From positions 1-46,402 of the forward strand of contig NZ_JMLE01000034.1 in NCBI RefSeq assembly GCF_000685965.1: DNA of 46,402 nt, in the 5' to 3' direction. How positions within the stretch are numbered: position 1 is the first letter of the stretch; each line of letters begins with the position of its first letter. Origin of the DNA: Arthrobacter sp. UNC362MFTsu5.1. GTDB taxonomy: Bacteria > Actinomycetota > Actinomycetes > Actinomycetales > Micrococcaceae. Both the position numbers and the translations under genes were made by a program. A model generated the notes under the pieces. It worked only from the letters and a program-made list of their open reading frames with translations. It was not told where the DNA came from and did no database searches. This document shows, piece by piece, positions 7,710 through 16,583 of the stretch.

Positions 7710-10376
7710 TTGGACGCCAAGTTCACCACCAAGAGCCAGGAGGCTCTTTCGGCAGCAGCCATGAATGCCTCCACGGCAGGAAATCCCCAGGTTGAGCCTG
7801 CCCATCTGCTCAAGGCTCTGATGGACCAGCGCGAGGGCGTCGCCGTCGCGCTCCTCCGCGCCACCGGCGCCGATCCTGACGCCGTCAGCGTCCAGGCCAG
7901 CACCGCCATCAAAGCACTGCCGGCGTCGTCCGGCACCTCGGTGCAGCAGGCCCAGCTTTCCCGCACCGCCCTGCAGGCCATCAAGAACGCCCAGAACGAA
8001 GCCGACAAGCTGGGCGACACCTTCGTTTCCACCGAGCACCTGCTGCTGGGGCTCTCCGCCGGCAGTGACGCCGTCGGGAAGTTAATGCGCGACGCCGGCG
8101 CCTCCCACGAGGCCCTGCTCGCCGCCCTGCCGGGTGTCCGGGGGGACCGCAAGGTCACCAACGCCGACCCCGAGAACACCTTCCAGGCCCTGGAGAAGTT
8201 CGGCACGGACCTCACCGCGATCGCCCGCTCCGGCAAGCTGGACCCGGTGATCGGCCGCGACGCCGAGATCCGCCGCATCATCCAGGTGCTGAGCCGCCGC
8301 ACCAAGAACAACCCGGTGATCATCGGCGAGCCCGGCGTCGGCAAGACCGCCGTCGTCGAGGGCCTGGCCCAGCGGATCGTCGCCAACGACGTGCCGGAAA
8401 GCCTGCGCGGCAAGACCCTGATCGCCCTGGATCTCGCCTCGATGGTGGCCGGCGCCAAGTACCGCGGGGAGTTCGAGGAACGGCTGAAGGCCGTCCTGGA
8501 GGAGATCAAGAGCTCCGAGGGGCAGATCGTCACCTTCATCGACGAACTCCACACTGTGGTGGGCGCAGGCGCCTCCGGGGACAGCTCCATGGACGCCGGC
8601 AACATGCTCAAGCCCATGCTGGCCCGCGGTGAGCTGCGCCTGATCGGCGCCACCACACTGGACGAATACCGCGAGAACATCGAAAAGGACCCCGCCCTGG
8701 AGCGCCGCTTCCAGCAGGTGTTCGTGGGCGAGCCCAGCGTGGACGACACCATCGGCATCCTCCGCGGCCTGAAGGAACGCTACGAGGCACACCACAAGGT
8801 GTCCATCGCGGACTCCGCCCTGGTGGCTGCCGCGACGCTCTCCAACCGCTACATCTCGGGCCGTCAGCTGCCGGACAAGGCGATCGACCTCGTGGACGAG
8901 GCGGCGTCCCGGCTGCGCATGGAGATTGATTCCGCGCCGGAGGAGATCGACCAGCTGCGGCGCCAGGTGGACCGGCTGACCATGGAGGAACTGGCCCTGG
9001 CCAACGAGAAGGACGCCGCGTCCGTGGAGCGCCTCGCCGCGCTGCGGGCGGACATGGCGGACAAGAAGGAAGCGCTCTCGGCGCTGAACGCGCGCTGGGA
9101 AGCGGAGAAGGCCGGCCTCAACCACGTGGGTGACCTCAAGGCCCGGATCGACGAGCTGCGTTCGGCTGCGGAGAAGTACCAGCGCGAAGGGGACCTCGCT
9201 GCTGCCTCCCGCATCCTTTACGGCGAACTGCCCGCACTGGAGCGCGAGTTGTCCGCCGCTGCCGAGGCTGAGTCCGCCCGGGTGGCAGGCGGCGGGGCGA
9301 AGCAGGAACTCATGGTGGCCGATGAAGTCACGGCGGGTGACATCGCCGAGGTGATTTCCGCCTGGACCGGCATCCCGGCCGGACGCATGCTGCAGGGCGA
9401 GAGCCAGAAGCTGCTGCACATGGAGGAGGAGCTCGGCCGGCGGCTGATCGGCCAGAAGAAGGCCGTCACCGCGGTGTCGGACGCCGTTCGCCGTGCGCGC
9501 GCCGGCATCAGCGACCCCAACCGGCCCACCGGGTCCTTCCTGTTCCTGGGTCCCACCGGCGTGGGCAAGACCGAGCTGGCGAAGGCCCTGGCGGACTTCC
9601 TGTTCGACGACGAACGCGCCATGGTGCGGATCGACATGTCCGAGTACGGCGAGAAGCACTCCGTGGCGCGGCTGGTGGGTGCCCCTCCCGGCTACGTGGG
9701 CTACGAGGAAGGCGGCCAGCTTACGGAAGCCGTCCGCCGTCGTCCGTACTCCGTGGTGCTCCTGGACGAAGTGGAGAAGGCCCACCCGGAGGTGTTCGAC
9801 ATCCTCCTGCAGGTTCTCGACGACGGCCGCCTCACCGACGGCCAGGGCCGCACCGTGGACTTCCGCAACGTGATCCTGGTGCTGACCTCCAACCTGGGCA
9901 GCCAGTTCCTGGTGGACCAGACGCTGGATGCCAACGCCAAGCGCAGTGCCGTGATGGCCACGGTGCACGCGTCATTCAAGCCGGAATTCCTGAACCGGCT
10001 GGACGAAGTGGTGCTGTTTGATGCTCTGGACGTCGAGGAGCTGGCCCGGATCGTGGAACTCCAGGTGGCAGAACTCGGCAAGCGGCTGCATGACCGCCGC
10101 CTCGAGCTGGAAGTCACCGAAGGTGCCCGCGCCTGGCTGGCCATGACGGGCTTCGATCCCGCCTACGGCGCCCGGCCGCTGCGCCGGCTGGTGCAGCGCG
10201 AAATCGGCGACCGGCTGGCCAAGGCCATCCTGGCCGGCGACATCGCCGACGGGGACACTGTGCTGGTGGATACCGCGGCCGACGTCGACGAACTCACCAT
10301 CGCGAGCCTGGAGCGCCAGGAGCGCGACGGCGGTGCCCTCGCCGGCAGCGGGCTGTCCGTGCGGCGGAAGGACTAG
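7710..10376 (+). CDS. clpB: ATP-dependent disaggregase ClpB
   Basis: An 888-residue AAA+ chaperone that solubilises aggregates with DnaK. Domain order: Clp-N repeats (1-145), NBD1 with Walker A GEPGVGKT (206-213) and Walker B TFIDELH, the coiled-coil middle domain (about 400-540, present, which separates ClpB from ClpA/C), NBD2 with Walker A GPTGVGKT (614-621) and Walker B VLLDEVEKAHPEV, then the C-terminal small domain. The start is TTG at 7710, chosen because AAAGGAG lies 6 nt upstream; the protein then begins MDAKFTTKSQEAL as in relatives. Expression is probably HspR-repressed and heat-induced through the HAIR site. The stop overlaps the stop of the convergent gene at CTAG. Confidence 0.97.
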   Translation: MDAKFTTKSQEALSAAAMNASTAGNPQVEPAHLLKALMDQREGVAVALLRATGADPDAVSVQASTAIKALPASSGTSVQQAQLSRTALQAIKNAQNEADKLGDTFVSTEHLLLGLSAGSDAVGKLMRDAGASHEALLAALPGVRGDRKVTNADPENTFQALEKFGTDLTAIARSGKLDPVIGRDAEIRRIIQVLSRRTKNNPVIIGEPGVGKTAVVEGLAQRIVANDVPESLRGKTLIALDLASMVAGAKYRGEFEERLKAVLEEIKSSEGQIVTFIDELHTVVGAGASGDSSMDAGNMLKPMLARGELRLIGATTLDEYRENIEKDPALERRFQQVFVGEPSVDDTIGILRGLKERYEAHHKVSIADSALVAAATLSNRYISGRQLPDKAIDLVDEAASRLRMEIDSAPEEIDQLRRQVDRLTMEELALANEKDAASVERLAALRADMADKKEALSALNARWEAEKAGLNHVGDLKARIDELRSAAEKYQREGDLAAASRILYGELPALERELSAAAEAESARVAGGGAKQELMVADEVTAGDIAEVISAWTGIPAGRMLQGESQKLLHMEEELGRRLIGQKKAVTAVSDAVRRARAGISDPNRPTGSFLFLGPTGVGKTELAKALADFLFDDERAMVRIDMSEYGEKHSVARLVGAPPGYVGYEEGGQLTEAVRRRPYSVVLLDEVEKAHPEVFDILLQVLDDGRLTDGQGRTVDFRNVILVLTSNLGSQFLVDQTLDANAKRSAVMATVHASFKPEFLNRLDEVVLFDALDVEELARIVELQVAELGKRLHDRRLELEVTEGARAWLAMTGFDPAYGARPLRRLVQREIGDRLAKAILAGDIADGDTVLVDTAADVDELTIASLERQERDGGALAGSGLSVRRKD

Positions 10377-11128
10377 GGGATGAGGGATTCCATGATGATA
10401 TTGCCCTTGTCCGCGGTGACATAGCAGTCAACCCGCCGGTCGCCCTGCTCCCAGCTGGTGTCGCTCGGGTAGGCGTTGCGCTGCATGAGGACGTAGTTGG
10501 CCACGGCGTCGGTGAGTCCGGCGTCCTGGCAGATCTCGCGGCCCTTCTCGCGCAGTGCGGCAATGCCCGGGTAGGAGTCCGATTCCGGGAACCGGTACAC
10601 GGCAACCAGCTGGGCCGAGTGGCCGGTGGTGCACGCCACCACCCGTGACTCCGTGGCTTCCGGATCGAAGTTCTCGAAGCAGTCGCCCCGCTGGTAGTCC
10701 AGCGCGCTCACGCCGTCCTGCGGAAGGTCGCCGCGGGTCGGCTGCGCGGACGGCGATGTTGACTCCGACACGGCAGCGGCCGGGGGCTGGTTGGCGGCCT
10801 GCTCATTCCCGCTCGCGATCAGGGTGGCCAGCCACCACGTGAGCAGGCCCAGGAACACGAGCCCGGCCACCACGAAGCCGATCTTGAACAGGGTCTGCGG
10901 CGGCTCGCCGGCTTTCGGGGCCGGCTTGTTGTCTGCGTCGACTGTGACGTCCGGCTCGACTGTTTTGTTTGTGACGTCTGTTTCGTCTGTGACATCAGTG
11001 ACGGCGGGCGGCAGGACGGGGAGGCTGCTGGTTGGCGGCCGGGAAGGCGGCGGGGGGACGACCGGTGGCATTCCGGCGCGCGGGGATGTCTCTTGGTTCC
11101 CTGTGTCCGTTCCGTTCTGGTCATTCAC
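10373..11128 (-). CDS. Septum formation family membrane protein
   Basis: A 251-residue protein with a cytoplasmic Pro/Val/Thr-rich, disordered N-terminus (about 1-80, containing the near-repeat TDVTDETDVTNKTVEPDVT), one transmembrane helix (IGFVVAGLVFLGLLTWWLATLIA) and an extracellular C-terminal domain. That domain (DGVSALDYQRGDCFENFD, VVACTTGHSAQLVAVYRF, CYVTADKGN) resembles the actinobacterial Septum_form domain; its four Cys (DCF, ACT, ICQ, DCY) could pair into disulfides. Start is tentative: GTG at 11128, with another GTG 12 nt upstream. The region to DUF3073 (about 290 bp) is GC-rich with no clear gene; TAATCT at about 11327 may be a -10 for the plus-strand gene. Confidence 0.75.
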   Translation of the reverse strand: MNDQNGTDTGNQETSPRAGMPPVVPPPPSRPPTSSLPVLPPAVTDVTDETDVTNKTVEPDVTVDADNKPAPKAGEPPQTLFKIGFVVAGLVFLGLLTWWLATLIASGNEQAANQPPAAAVSESTSPSAQPTRGDLPQDGVSALDYQRGDCFENFDPEATESRVVACTTGHSAQLVAVYRFPESDSYPGIAALREKGREICQDAGLTDAVANYVLMQRNAYPSDTSWEQGDRRVDCYVTADKGNIIMESLIP

Positions 11129-11419
11129 GTGAAGATTCACCCTTCCCGGCGTCGTAATCCTGGCTTTTTCCTTGGATGAGGGCCGCCGGTGGGCCGCCCG
11201 CCTGGAGTCGCCCAAACGACTCTACCGAAGAAAATCTGCGGACCGGAGACGGTCCGGACCTGCATAAACGTGGCGAGTGTTTCCCGGGGGCCCGATCCGG
11301 GGCGCAGTTACCGCTGAAAGCATGTAATCTAGGTGTACGACAAATTGACCAAACATTCCGGGGCCTCACTAACGCCAATGGTGACCACCTCCGGTCCGAG
11401 TACAAAAGGGGGTCACGCC

Positions 11420-11653
11420 ATGGGGCGCGGCCGTCAAAAGGCAAAAGCTACCAAGCAGGCTCGGGATATTAAGTACTATTCCCCGAACACCGACTACTCT
11501 GCGCTTCAGCGTGAGCTCAAGAGCACTGAGGGTCGTGCACCGAGCCGTTTCTCGAGTGAGCCGGTCGAACCGGATTATTCGGCTTATGTGGATAAGTACG
11601 CGGACGATTTGGAAGACGACGACGACGAGGTTGACACCCGTCGAATCGGTTAG
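11420..11653 (+). CDS. DUF3073 small basic-acidic protein
   Basis: A 77-residue protein starting MGRGRQKAKATKQARDIKYY, the signature of the actinobacterial DUF3073 family. The N-terminal third is strongly basic; the C-terminus is acidic (DDLEDDDDEVDTRRIG). The ATG at 11420 has AAGGGGG about 8 nt upstream. Function unknown; the charge pattern suggests nucleic acid or ribosome association, but that is a guess. The gene stands alone and is followed by a compact hairpin. Confidence 0.93.
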   Translation: MGRGRQKAKATKQARDIKYYSPNTDYSALQRELKSTEGRAPSRFSSEPVEPDYSAYVDKYADDLEDDDDEVDTRRIG

Positions 11654-11660
11654 TTGTCGC

Positions 11661-11690
11661 CCACTGAACCTGCCGTAAGGCACTCAGTGG
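11661..11690 (+). terminator. GNRA-capped hairpin after the DUF3073 gene
   Basis: CCACTGA (11661-11667) pairs with TCAGTGG (11684-11690) and the inner TGCC pairs with GGCA around a GTAA loop (11675-11678), a GNRA tetraloop. The stem starts 7 nt after the stop codon. No T tract, so it may be a 3'-stabilising element rather than a classical terminator. Confidence 0.55.
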
Positions 11691-11779
11691 CGTGCCGCCG
11701 TCGTACCATTCACCACAGTGATCCGTACGGCTCTTCGGCTCTTCTTTTCCAGCACCCCGGGTGCTGACCTCAGATATTG

Positions 11780-11822
11780 GGCCCGTCAGGCCGCGCCGGC
11801 TTCCGGTGTGCCCTGACGGGCC
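11780..11822. terminator. 11-bp inverted repeat, likely bidirectional terminator
   Basis: GGCCCGTCAGG (11780-11790) and CCTGACGGGCC (11812-11822) are perfect complements, followed by TTCCT. The right arm ends 9 bp before the stop of the minus-strand hydrolase, so it probably ends both converging transcripts. Confidence 0.65.
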
Positions 11823-11831
11823 TTCCTGTCG

Positions 11832-12614
11832 TCACTCCTGCGTCGTTTTGGCCCGCCGAATCGGCATCAGCGTCCGTGGCGGACCAGTGGCGGCCAGGAA
11901 AGCAAGGATGACTCGGTTGAGCGCTTCCGGCTGCTCCAGGGGGAGCCCGTGCGAAGCTGCCGGAAACACCGCCAATTCGCCATTCGGCAGGGCCTCGTAC
12001 AGGGACACTGTGTGCGGCAGCGTCACCAGGTCGTCGTCGCCCGCCACAACGAGCACCGGCATGCTGATCCGGGCGATGTCGGCCGTGGACAGGGTGGGCT
12101 CCGAAGCGACCATCCGGAAACTCTTGTTCATCACGACGTCCAGATGCCCGGGACCGTCCGGGGACCGCGCGATATAGGCTTTGCCAAGTTCCTGCGGCAC
12201 GGCGGAGCCCGGGTCCAGCTCCACGGGGGCAATGCCCTCGAAGTGGTAGTTTGCGCCCACCACCACAAGCTTCCGGACCAGGTCCGGGCGGCGAAGCGCC
12301 ACGATCAGTGCAATGATGCCGCCGTCGCTCCACCCGACCAGGTGGGCCGGCCCGCCCACCACTTCCTCCAGCACGCCGATCGTCTCGTCCGCCATGTCCG
12401 AGTAATGGAAGTCCGCGTCCGTGTCCGCGGTATAGCCGTGACCGCGCCGGTCGAAGGCCAGGACGCGGAAACCGTCCGACAGCCCCGGACCAATGCTGTT
12501 GAGCAGATCGTCGCTGTTGCCCAGGCCGCCGTGCAGCAGCAGGAGCGGCTCCCCTTTGCCTCCGCGGTCCTCCACCCAGGTGGGGTGCCCGTTAATGTCC
12601 ACACGGCCGGCCAT
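11832..12614 (-). CDS. Alpha/beta hydrolase
   Basis: A 260-residue single-domain alpha/beta hydrolase. The oxyanion-hole motif HGGLG (28-32), nucleophile elbow GWSDGG with S96, acid Asp in VLVVAGDDD and base His in AASHGLPLEQPE are all present, so an active serine hydrolase is expected. Closest general resemblance is to ester or lactone hydrolases such as the 3-oxoadipate enol-lactonase branch, but no aromatic pathway genes lie nearby, so the substrate is unknown. GGAG 6 nt before the ATG supports the start. No signal peptide; cytoplasmic. Divergent from the VOC gene. Confidence 0.9.
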   Translation of the reverse strand: MAGRVDINGHPTWVEDRGGKGEPLLLLHGGLGNSDDLLNSIGPGLSDGFRVLAFDRRGHGYTADTDADFHYSDMADETIGVLEEVVGGPAHLVGWSDGGIIALIVALRRPDLVRKLVVVGANYHFEGIAPVELDPGSAVPQELGKAYIARSPDGPGHLDVVMNKSFRMVASEPTLSTADIARISMPVLVVAGDDDLVTLPHTVSLYEALPNGELAVFPAASHGLPLEQPEALNRVILAFLAATGPPRTLMPIRRAKTTQE

Positions 12615-12696
12615 GGCTCACTCCGTTCCGGCGGTCCTACGGCGACTCGGCTGCGGTGGACCGTCTTAGCCGCCATTGTCCTCCTGCGGCGGGATG

Positions 12697-12725
12697 TTGT
12701 CAGTGCCGTAGCCCCGTACTAGGTT
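12697..12725 (+). promoter_or_regulatory. Candidate promoter of the VOC gene
   Basis: TTGTCA (12697-12702), 17-bp spacer, TAGGTT (12720-12725) 66 bp before the VOC start. The -10 has only the first, second and last consensus bases, common in actinobacteria. Confidence 0.4.
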
Positions 12726-12791
12726 GATCGTGGGCTGTCCCGCTGCCGGTCCGGCTGCGGTTCGAATTTAGGGTCGAAGGGAAATGATTTT

Positions 12792-13652
12792 ATGACCGGA
12801 CGCACCACCTTCAACGCAGGCGAGATCTGCTGGACGGATCTGCAGACCAAGGATGTGCAGGCGGCAAAGGCCTTCTACGCCGCCGTGTTCGGCTGGCGCT
12901 TCGAGGACTTGCCAACACCGGACGGGCGCAGCTATTCCAAGGCCTATTTGGACGACGACCTCATCACGGTCATTGCGCCCCAGAACCCTCAGCAGGAGTC
13001 CTCCGGCACGGCCGCGCAGTGGAACATCTACTTTGCTGTCGCCGATGCCGGAGCCGTCGTGGACGAAACGCCGCATGCGGGCGGCACGGTGGAGTTCGGC
13101 CCCGAGGAGGTGGAGGACACCGGAGTCATGGTGTTCCTGGCGCCGCCCGGCGGCGGCACCACCGGGGTGTGGCAGCCGGGAACGCACACCGGCACGGCAA
13201 GGTACAACGAATCCGGTGCCCTTGCCTGGGCGGAACTGCTGACTCCCGAACCGCAGGCCGCCGTCGCCTTCTTCCAGCAGCTGTTCGGGCACGAGGTGAC
13301 CGAATACCCGCAGGACGACGGCGGAACGTACACCACCCTGATGGTGGACGGCGCGGAGGTGGCCGGGATCGCGCCACTGCCGCTGGAGGACGAGGAAGAT
13401 GACGAGGCGGCGGACGCGGGCGCGGACGCGGATGCGGGAGCCGGCGCGGGTGCCGACACTGAAGACCAGGCCCTAAAGGCTGGCTGGCAGGTCTACTTCG
13501 GCGTCGGCAGCATCGCGGAGGCGGTGGCCGCCGCGGTGGCCGCTGGCGCCGTCGTCCTGGTCGAACCGGAGCGGGACGGCGACGAGGACGCCGGCAGGGT
13601 GGCTACGCTGAGCGACCCGCAGGGCGGAATATTCAGCCTGCTGGAGGTTTAA
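12792..13652 (+). CDS. VOC-family protein with two glyoxalase-like domains
   Basis: A 286-residue protein with two vicinal-oxygen-chelate domains. Domain 1 starts GEICWTDLQTKDVQAAKAFY (about 8-130); domain 2 starts LAWAELLTPEPQAAVAFFQQ (about 140-286). The family includes glyoxalases, dioxygenases and antibiotic-binding proteins; this tandem arrangement is common in actinobacteria and mostly uncharacterised. Domain 2 is interrupted near residues 196-225 by an Asp/Glu/Ala/Gly low-complexity insert (EDEEDDEAADAGADADAGAG), which should be a flexible surface loop. ATG at 12792 with GAAGGGA about 8 nt upstream. Monocistronic; a large palindrome follows immediately. Confidence 0.88.
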   Translation: MTGRTTFNAGEICWTDLQTKDVQAAKAFYAAVFGWRFEDLPTPDGRSYSKAYLDDDLITVIAPQNPQQESSGTAAQWNIYFAVADAGAVVDETPHAGGTVEFGPEEVEDTGVMVFLAPPGGGTTGVWQPGTHTGTARYNESGALAWAELLTPEPQAAVAFFQQLFGHEVTEYPQDDGGTYTTLMVDGAEVAGIAPLPLEDEEDDEAADAGADADAGAGAGADTEDQALKAGWQVYFGVGSIAEAVAAAVAAGAVVLVEPERDGDEDAGRVATLSDPQGGIFSLLEV

Positions 13653-13655
13653 ACG

Positions 13656-13717
13656 CATCGAGTGCTCCGCAACTGCCGTTATGGACCTGCTAAACGGCGG
13701 TTGCGGAGCACTCGATG
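13656..13717. terminator. 25-bp-arm intergenic palindrome between VOC gene and purM
   Basis: The left arm 13656-13680 (begins CATCGAGTGCTCCGCAAC) and right arm 13693-13717 (ends GTTGCGGAGCACTCGATG) are complementary over 25 bp with one A/G difference that is a G-U wobble in the plus-strand RNA. Loop 12 nt. GTTTAAA flanks both sides. It sits between converging genes and should end both transcripts, but is far longer than needed, resembling a dispersed intergenic repeat. Confidence 0.75.
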
Positions 13718-13732
13718 AGGGTTTAAAGGCCC

Positions 13733-14887
13733 TTAGGCGTAGGAGTTCACCAGTCGGACTGCGCCGCCGTCAACACCCTTGGCGCCCTGGACGTAGTCCG
13801 GGCCGGTCTTCACGATGGAGTCCGAGTTCTCTTCGACGGTGCCCATGATCCAGGACGGCAGGCCGCGGTCGTTGAGGCGGTTCACGGCGGCGTCGGCGGC
13901 CTCGGGGGAGACGATGGCCACCATGCCCACGCCCAGGTTCAGGGTGCGCTCGAGGTCGGCCAGCGGGACGTTGCCCAGTTCCGAGACCAGCTTGAAGATG
14001 GCGGGAAGTTCCCACGTGGCGCGGTCCACCGTGGCGATGAGGCCCTGGGGAAGGACACGGGCCAGGTTGGCTGCGAGTCCGCCGCCGGTGACGTGGCTGA
14101 AACCGTGGACTGCCTTGCCGGCCGCGGATCCGTTCACCGGGAAGGTGCGGGCCAGGTCCAGGCAGTCAGCTGCGTAGACGCGGGTGGGTTCGAGCAGTTC
14201 CTCGCCCAGCGTGCGTCCGAGTTCGGACACCTGGCGGTCCAGTGCCCAGCCGGCGTGGTTGATGACGCGGCGTACCAGGGAGTAGCCGTTCGAGTGCAGG
14301 CCGGAGGAGGCCATGCCGATCACCACGTCGCCGGCGCGGACGCGGTCCGGGCCCAGCAGGTCGGAGGCCTCAACAACACCGGTGGCTGCGCCGGCGACGT
14401 CGTACTCGTGCTCGCCCAGCAGGCCGGGGTGTTCGGCGGTTTCGCCGCCCACCAGGGCTGTACCGGCGACGGAGCAGGCTGCGGCGATGCCGCGGACGAT
14501 GTCCGCGATGCGCTCGGGGACAACCTTGCCGCAGGCGATGTAGTCGGTCATGTACAGCGGCTCGGCACCCACCACCACGATGTCGTCCACCACCATGCCC
14601 ACGAGGTCGAAGCCGATGGTGTCATGGATGTCCATAGCCTGGGCGATGGCCACCTTGGTGCCCACACCGTCCGTGGACGTCGCCAGCAGAGGCCGCTTGT
14701 AAGTGAGGAGCTTCGAAACGTCGTAGAGGCCGGCAAAGCCGCCCACTCCGCCGATCACCGAAGAATTATGGGTGGCCTTGACGGCGTCCTTCATCAGTTC
14801 AACGGCGCGGTCTCCCGCTTCGACGTCAACACCGGCGGAGGCGTACGTGATGCCGGCGTTCTGGGCGGAGGAAGATGCGGAAGTCAT
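13733..14887 (-). CDS. purM: Phosphoribosylformylglycinamidine cyclo-ligase (AIR synthetase)
   Basis: A 384-residue enzyme of purine synthesis that closes FGAM to AIR using ATP. The start ITYASAGVDVEAGDRAVELM is the PurM signature, followed by VGGFAGLYD, the ATP/Mg region STDGVGTKVAIA, IGFDLVGMVVDDIVVVGAEP, and the C-terminal GAATGVVEAS and HGFSHVTGGG motifs. It begins ATG in a 4-bp ATGA overlap with the purF stop, giving a coupled purF-purM operon, the usual actinobacterial order. About 12 extra N-terminal residues (MTSASSSAQNAG) precede the conserved start. Confidence 0.97.
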   Translation of the reverse strand: MTSASSSAQNAGITYASAGVDVEAGDRAVELMKDAVKATHNSSVIGGVGGFAGLYDVSKLLTYKRPLLATSTDGVGTKVAIAQAMDIHDTIGFDLVGMVVDDIVVVGAEPLYMTDYIACGKVVPERIADIVRGIAAACSVAGTALVGGETAEHPGLLGEHEYDVAGAATGVVEASDLLGPDRVRAGDVVIGMASSGLHSNGYSLVRRVINHAGWALDRQVSELGRTLGEELLEPTRVYAADCLDLARTFPVNGSAAGKAVHGFSHVTGGGLAANLARVLPQGLIATVDRATWELPAIFKLVSELGNVPLADLERTLNLGVGMVAIVSPEAADAAVNRLNDRGLPSWIMGTVEENSDSIVKTGPDYVQGAKGVDGGAVRLVNSYA

Positions 14888-16536
14888 ACGGACTCTTTCT
14901 TGTCAGCGGTCAGACGGTCGGCGTCGGTCAGCAGGTTCTCGAACTCGGCGTCCGGTCCCGGGTCGCAGCCCGTGGCGCCGGGCTTGCCGGCCGGATCCTC
15001 GTCGGAGTCCACGGCTGCGGCGGCGGATGCCGGGGCGCCGGCGGCGGATCCGGCAGCAGGGAGGCCGCCGAGGTCCGTGCGCTCCAGCAGGTTCTTGCCG
15101 AGCTTGTCCGCGCCGGGCAGTTCGATGGGGTACTTGCCGGTGAAGCAGGCGGTGCAGAGCCGCTCGCGCGGCTGACGCGTGGCGTCGATCATGCCGTCTT
15201 CGGAAATGTAGGCCAGCGAGTCGGCGCCGATGGCCTGGGAGATTTCCTCGATGGTGGCGCCGTTGGCGATCAGTTCCGCGCGGGACGCGAAGTCGATGCC
15301 GTAGAAGCAGGGCCACTGCACGGGCGGGGAGGAGATCTTCACATGCACCGAGGCGGCACCGGCTTCGCGGAGCATCCGGACGATGGCGCGCTGGGTGTTG
15401 CCGCGGACGATCGAGTCATCCACCACCACAACACGCTTGCCGCGGATCACGGACTCGAGGGCGTTGAGCTTGAGCCGGATGCCCAGCTGGCGCAGCGTCT
15501 GGGAGGGCTGGATGAACGTGCGGCCCACGTAGGAGTTCTTCACGAAGCCGTGGGCGAAGGGAATGCCGGATTCCTCGGCGTAGCCCACGGCGGCCGGGGT
15601 GCCGGACTCCGGGACCGGGATGACGATGTCCGCTTCCTGGGTGTTTTCGCGGGCCAGCTGGCGGCCCATCTCCACGCGGGATTCGTACACTGAGCGTCCC
15701 GCGATGGCTGCGTCCGGACGGGCGAGGTACACGTACTCGAAAACGCAACCCGCCGGCGTCGGCTCCGCAAAGCGCTGGGACCGTACGCCGTCCTCGTCGA
15801 TGGCGATGAATTCGCCGGGTTCGATTTCGCGGATGAAGCTTGCGCCCACAGTGGCCAGGGCCGACTGCTCGGAGGCGACAACCCAGCCGCGCTCCAGCCG
15901 GCCGAGGACCAGCGGGCGGATGCCGTAGGTGTCGCGCGCCGCATAGAGGGTGCCTTCGTCCATAAAGACGAAGCAGAAGCCGCCCTTGATCTTGGGCAGC
16001 AGCTCGATGGCTGTCTGTTCGAGGGACTTGCCCTCCTCGCCCTCCAGCAGCGCCGTGACCAGGGCGGTGTCCGAGGTGTTGCCCTGCTTCATTTCGCCGC
16101 TGAGCTGGCCGCCGTTGCGGTCGTTGATCATGGCGTTGAGCTCGGCAGTGTTGGTGAGGTTGCCGTTGTGGGCCAGTGCCACGGTTCCCGTGGCGGTCGC
16201 GCCAAGCGTGGGCTGGGCATTGGCCCAGTGGCTGGCGCCGGTAGTGGAATAGCGGCAGTGGCCGACGGCCAGGTGCCCGGTCAGGGTGTTCAGCGTGGTC
16301 TCGTCGAAGACCTGGGATACGAGGCCCATGTCCTTATAGACGTTGATCCGCTTGCCGTCGCTGGTTGCTATACCAGCCGACTCCTGACCGCGGTGCTGCA
16401 ATGCATACAGCCCGTAATAGGTGAGTTTTGCTACTTCTTCACCTGGTGCCCAGACCCCGAAGACGCCGCAAGCGTCCTGAGGGCCTTTTTCGCCAGGGAG
16501 AAGATCATGAGAAAGTTTTCCATCGCCGCGTGCCAC
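14884..16536 (-). CDS. purF: Amidophosphoribosyltransferase
   Basis: A 550-residue enzyme for the first committed step of purine synthesis (PRPP + Gln to phosphoribosylamine). The N-terminal glutaminase nucleophile is Cys23 in DACGVFGVW; the preceding 22 residues should be removed as a propeptide. LQHRGQESAGIA and GHCRYSTTG follow. The PRPP loop VVVVDDSIVRGNT is intact. The last 60 residues (Ala/Gly/Asp-rich, after DKLGKNLLERTD) form a low-complexity tail longer than in Bacillus PurF. Start is GTG at 16536; the ribosome site is weak (GAGATAA). It is transcribed with the upstream 116-residue membrane protein (47-bp gap) and downstream purM. Confidence 0.96.
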   Translation of the reverse strand: MARGDGKLSHDLLPGEKGPQDACGVFGVWAPGEEVAKLTYYGLYALQHRGQESAGIATSDGKRINVYKDMGLVSQVFDETTLNTLTGHLAVGHCRYSTTGASHWANAQPTLGATATGTVALAHNGNLTNTAELNAMINDRNGGQLSGEMKQGNTSDTALVTALLEGEEGKSLEQTAIELLPKIKGGFCFVFMDEGTLYAARDTYGIRPLVLGRLERGWVVASEQSALATVGASFIREIEPGEFIAIDEDGVRSQRFAEPTPAGCVFEYVYLARPDAAIAGRSVYESRVEMGRQLARENTQEADIVIPVPESGTPAAVGYAEESGIPFAHGFVKNSYVGRTFIQPSQTLRQLGIRLKLNALESVIRGKRVVVVDDSIVRGNTQRAIVRMLREAGAASVHVKISSPPVQWPCFYGIDFASRAELIANGATIEEISQAIGADSLAYISEDGMIDATRQPRERLCTACFTGKYPIELPGADKLGKNLLERTDLGGLPAAGSAAGAPASAAAAVDSDEDPAGKPGATGCDPGPDAEFENLLTDADRLTADKKESV

Positions 16537-16583
16537 TGGTCGATTATCTCACGTGATGGGGTAGGACTTTCCCGGCCGCCCGA

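Noticed and set aside
8082..9968. 628-codon minus-strand open frame
   Set aside because: Antisense to clpB; rich in Gly, Val and His with no motif or ribosome site.
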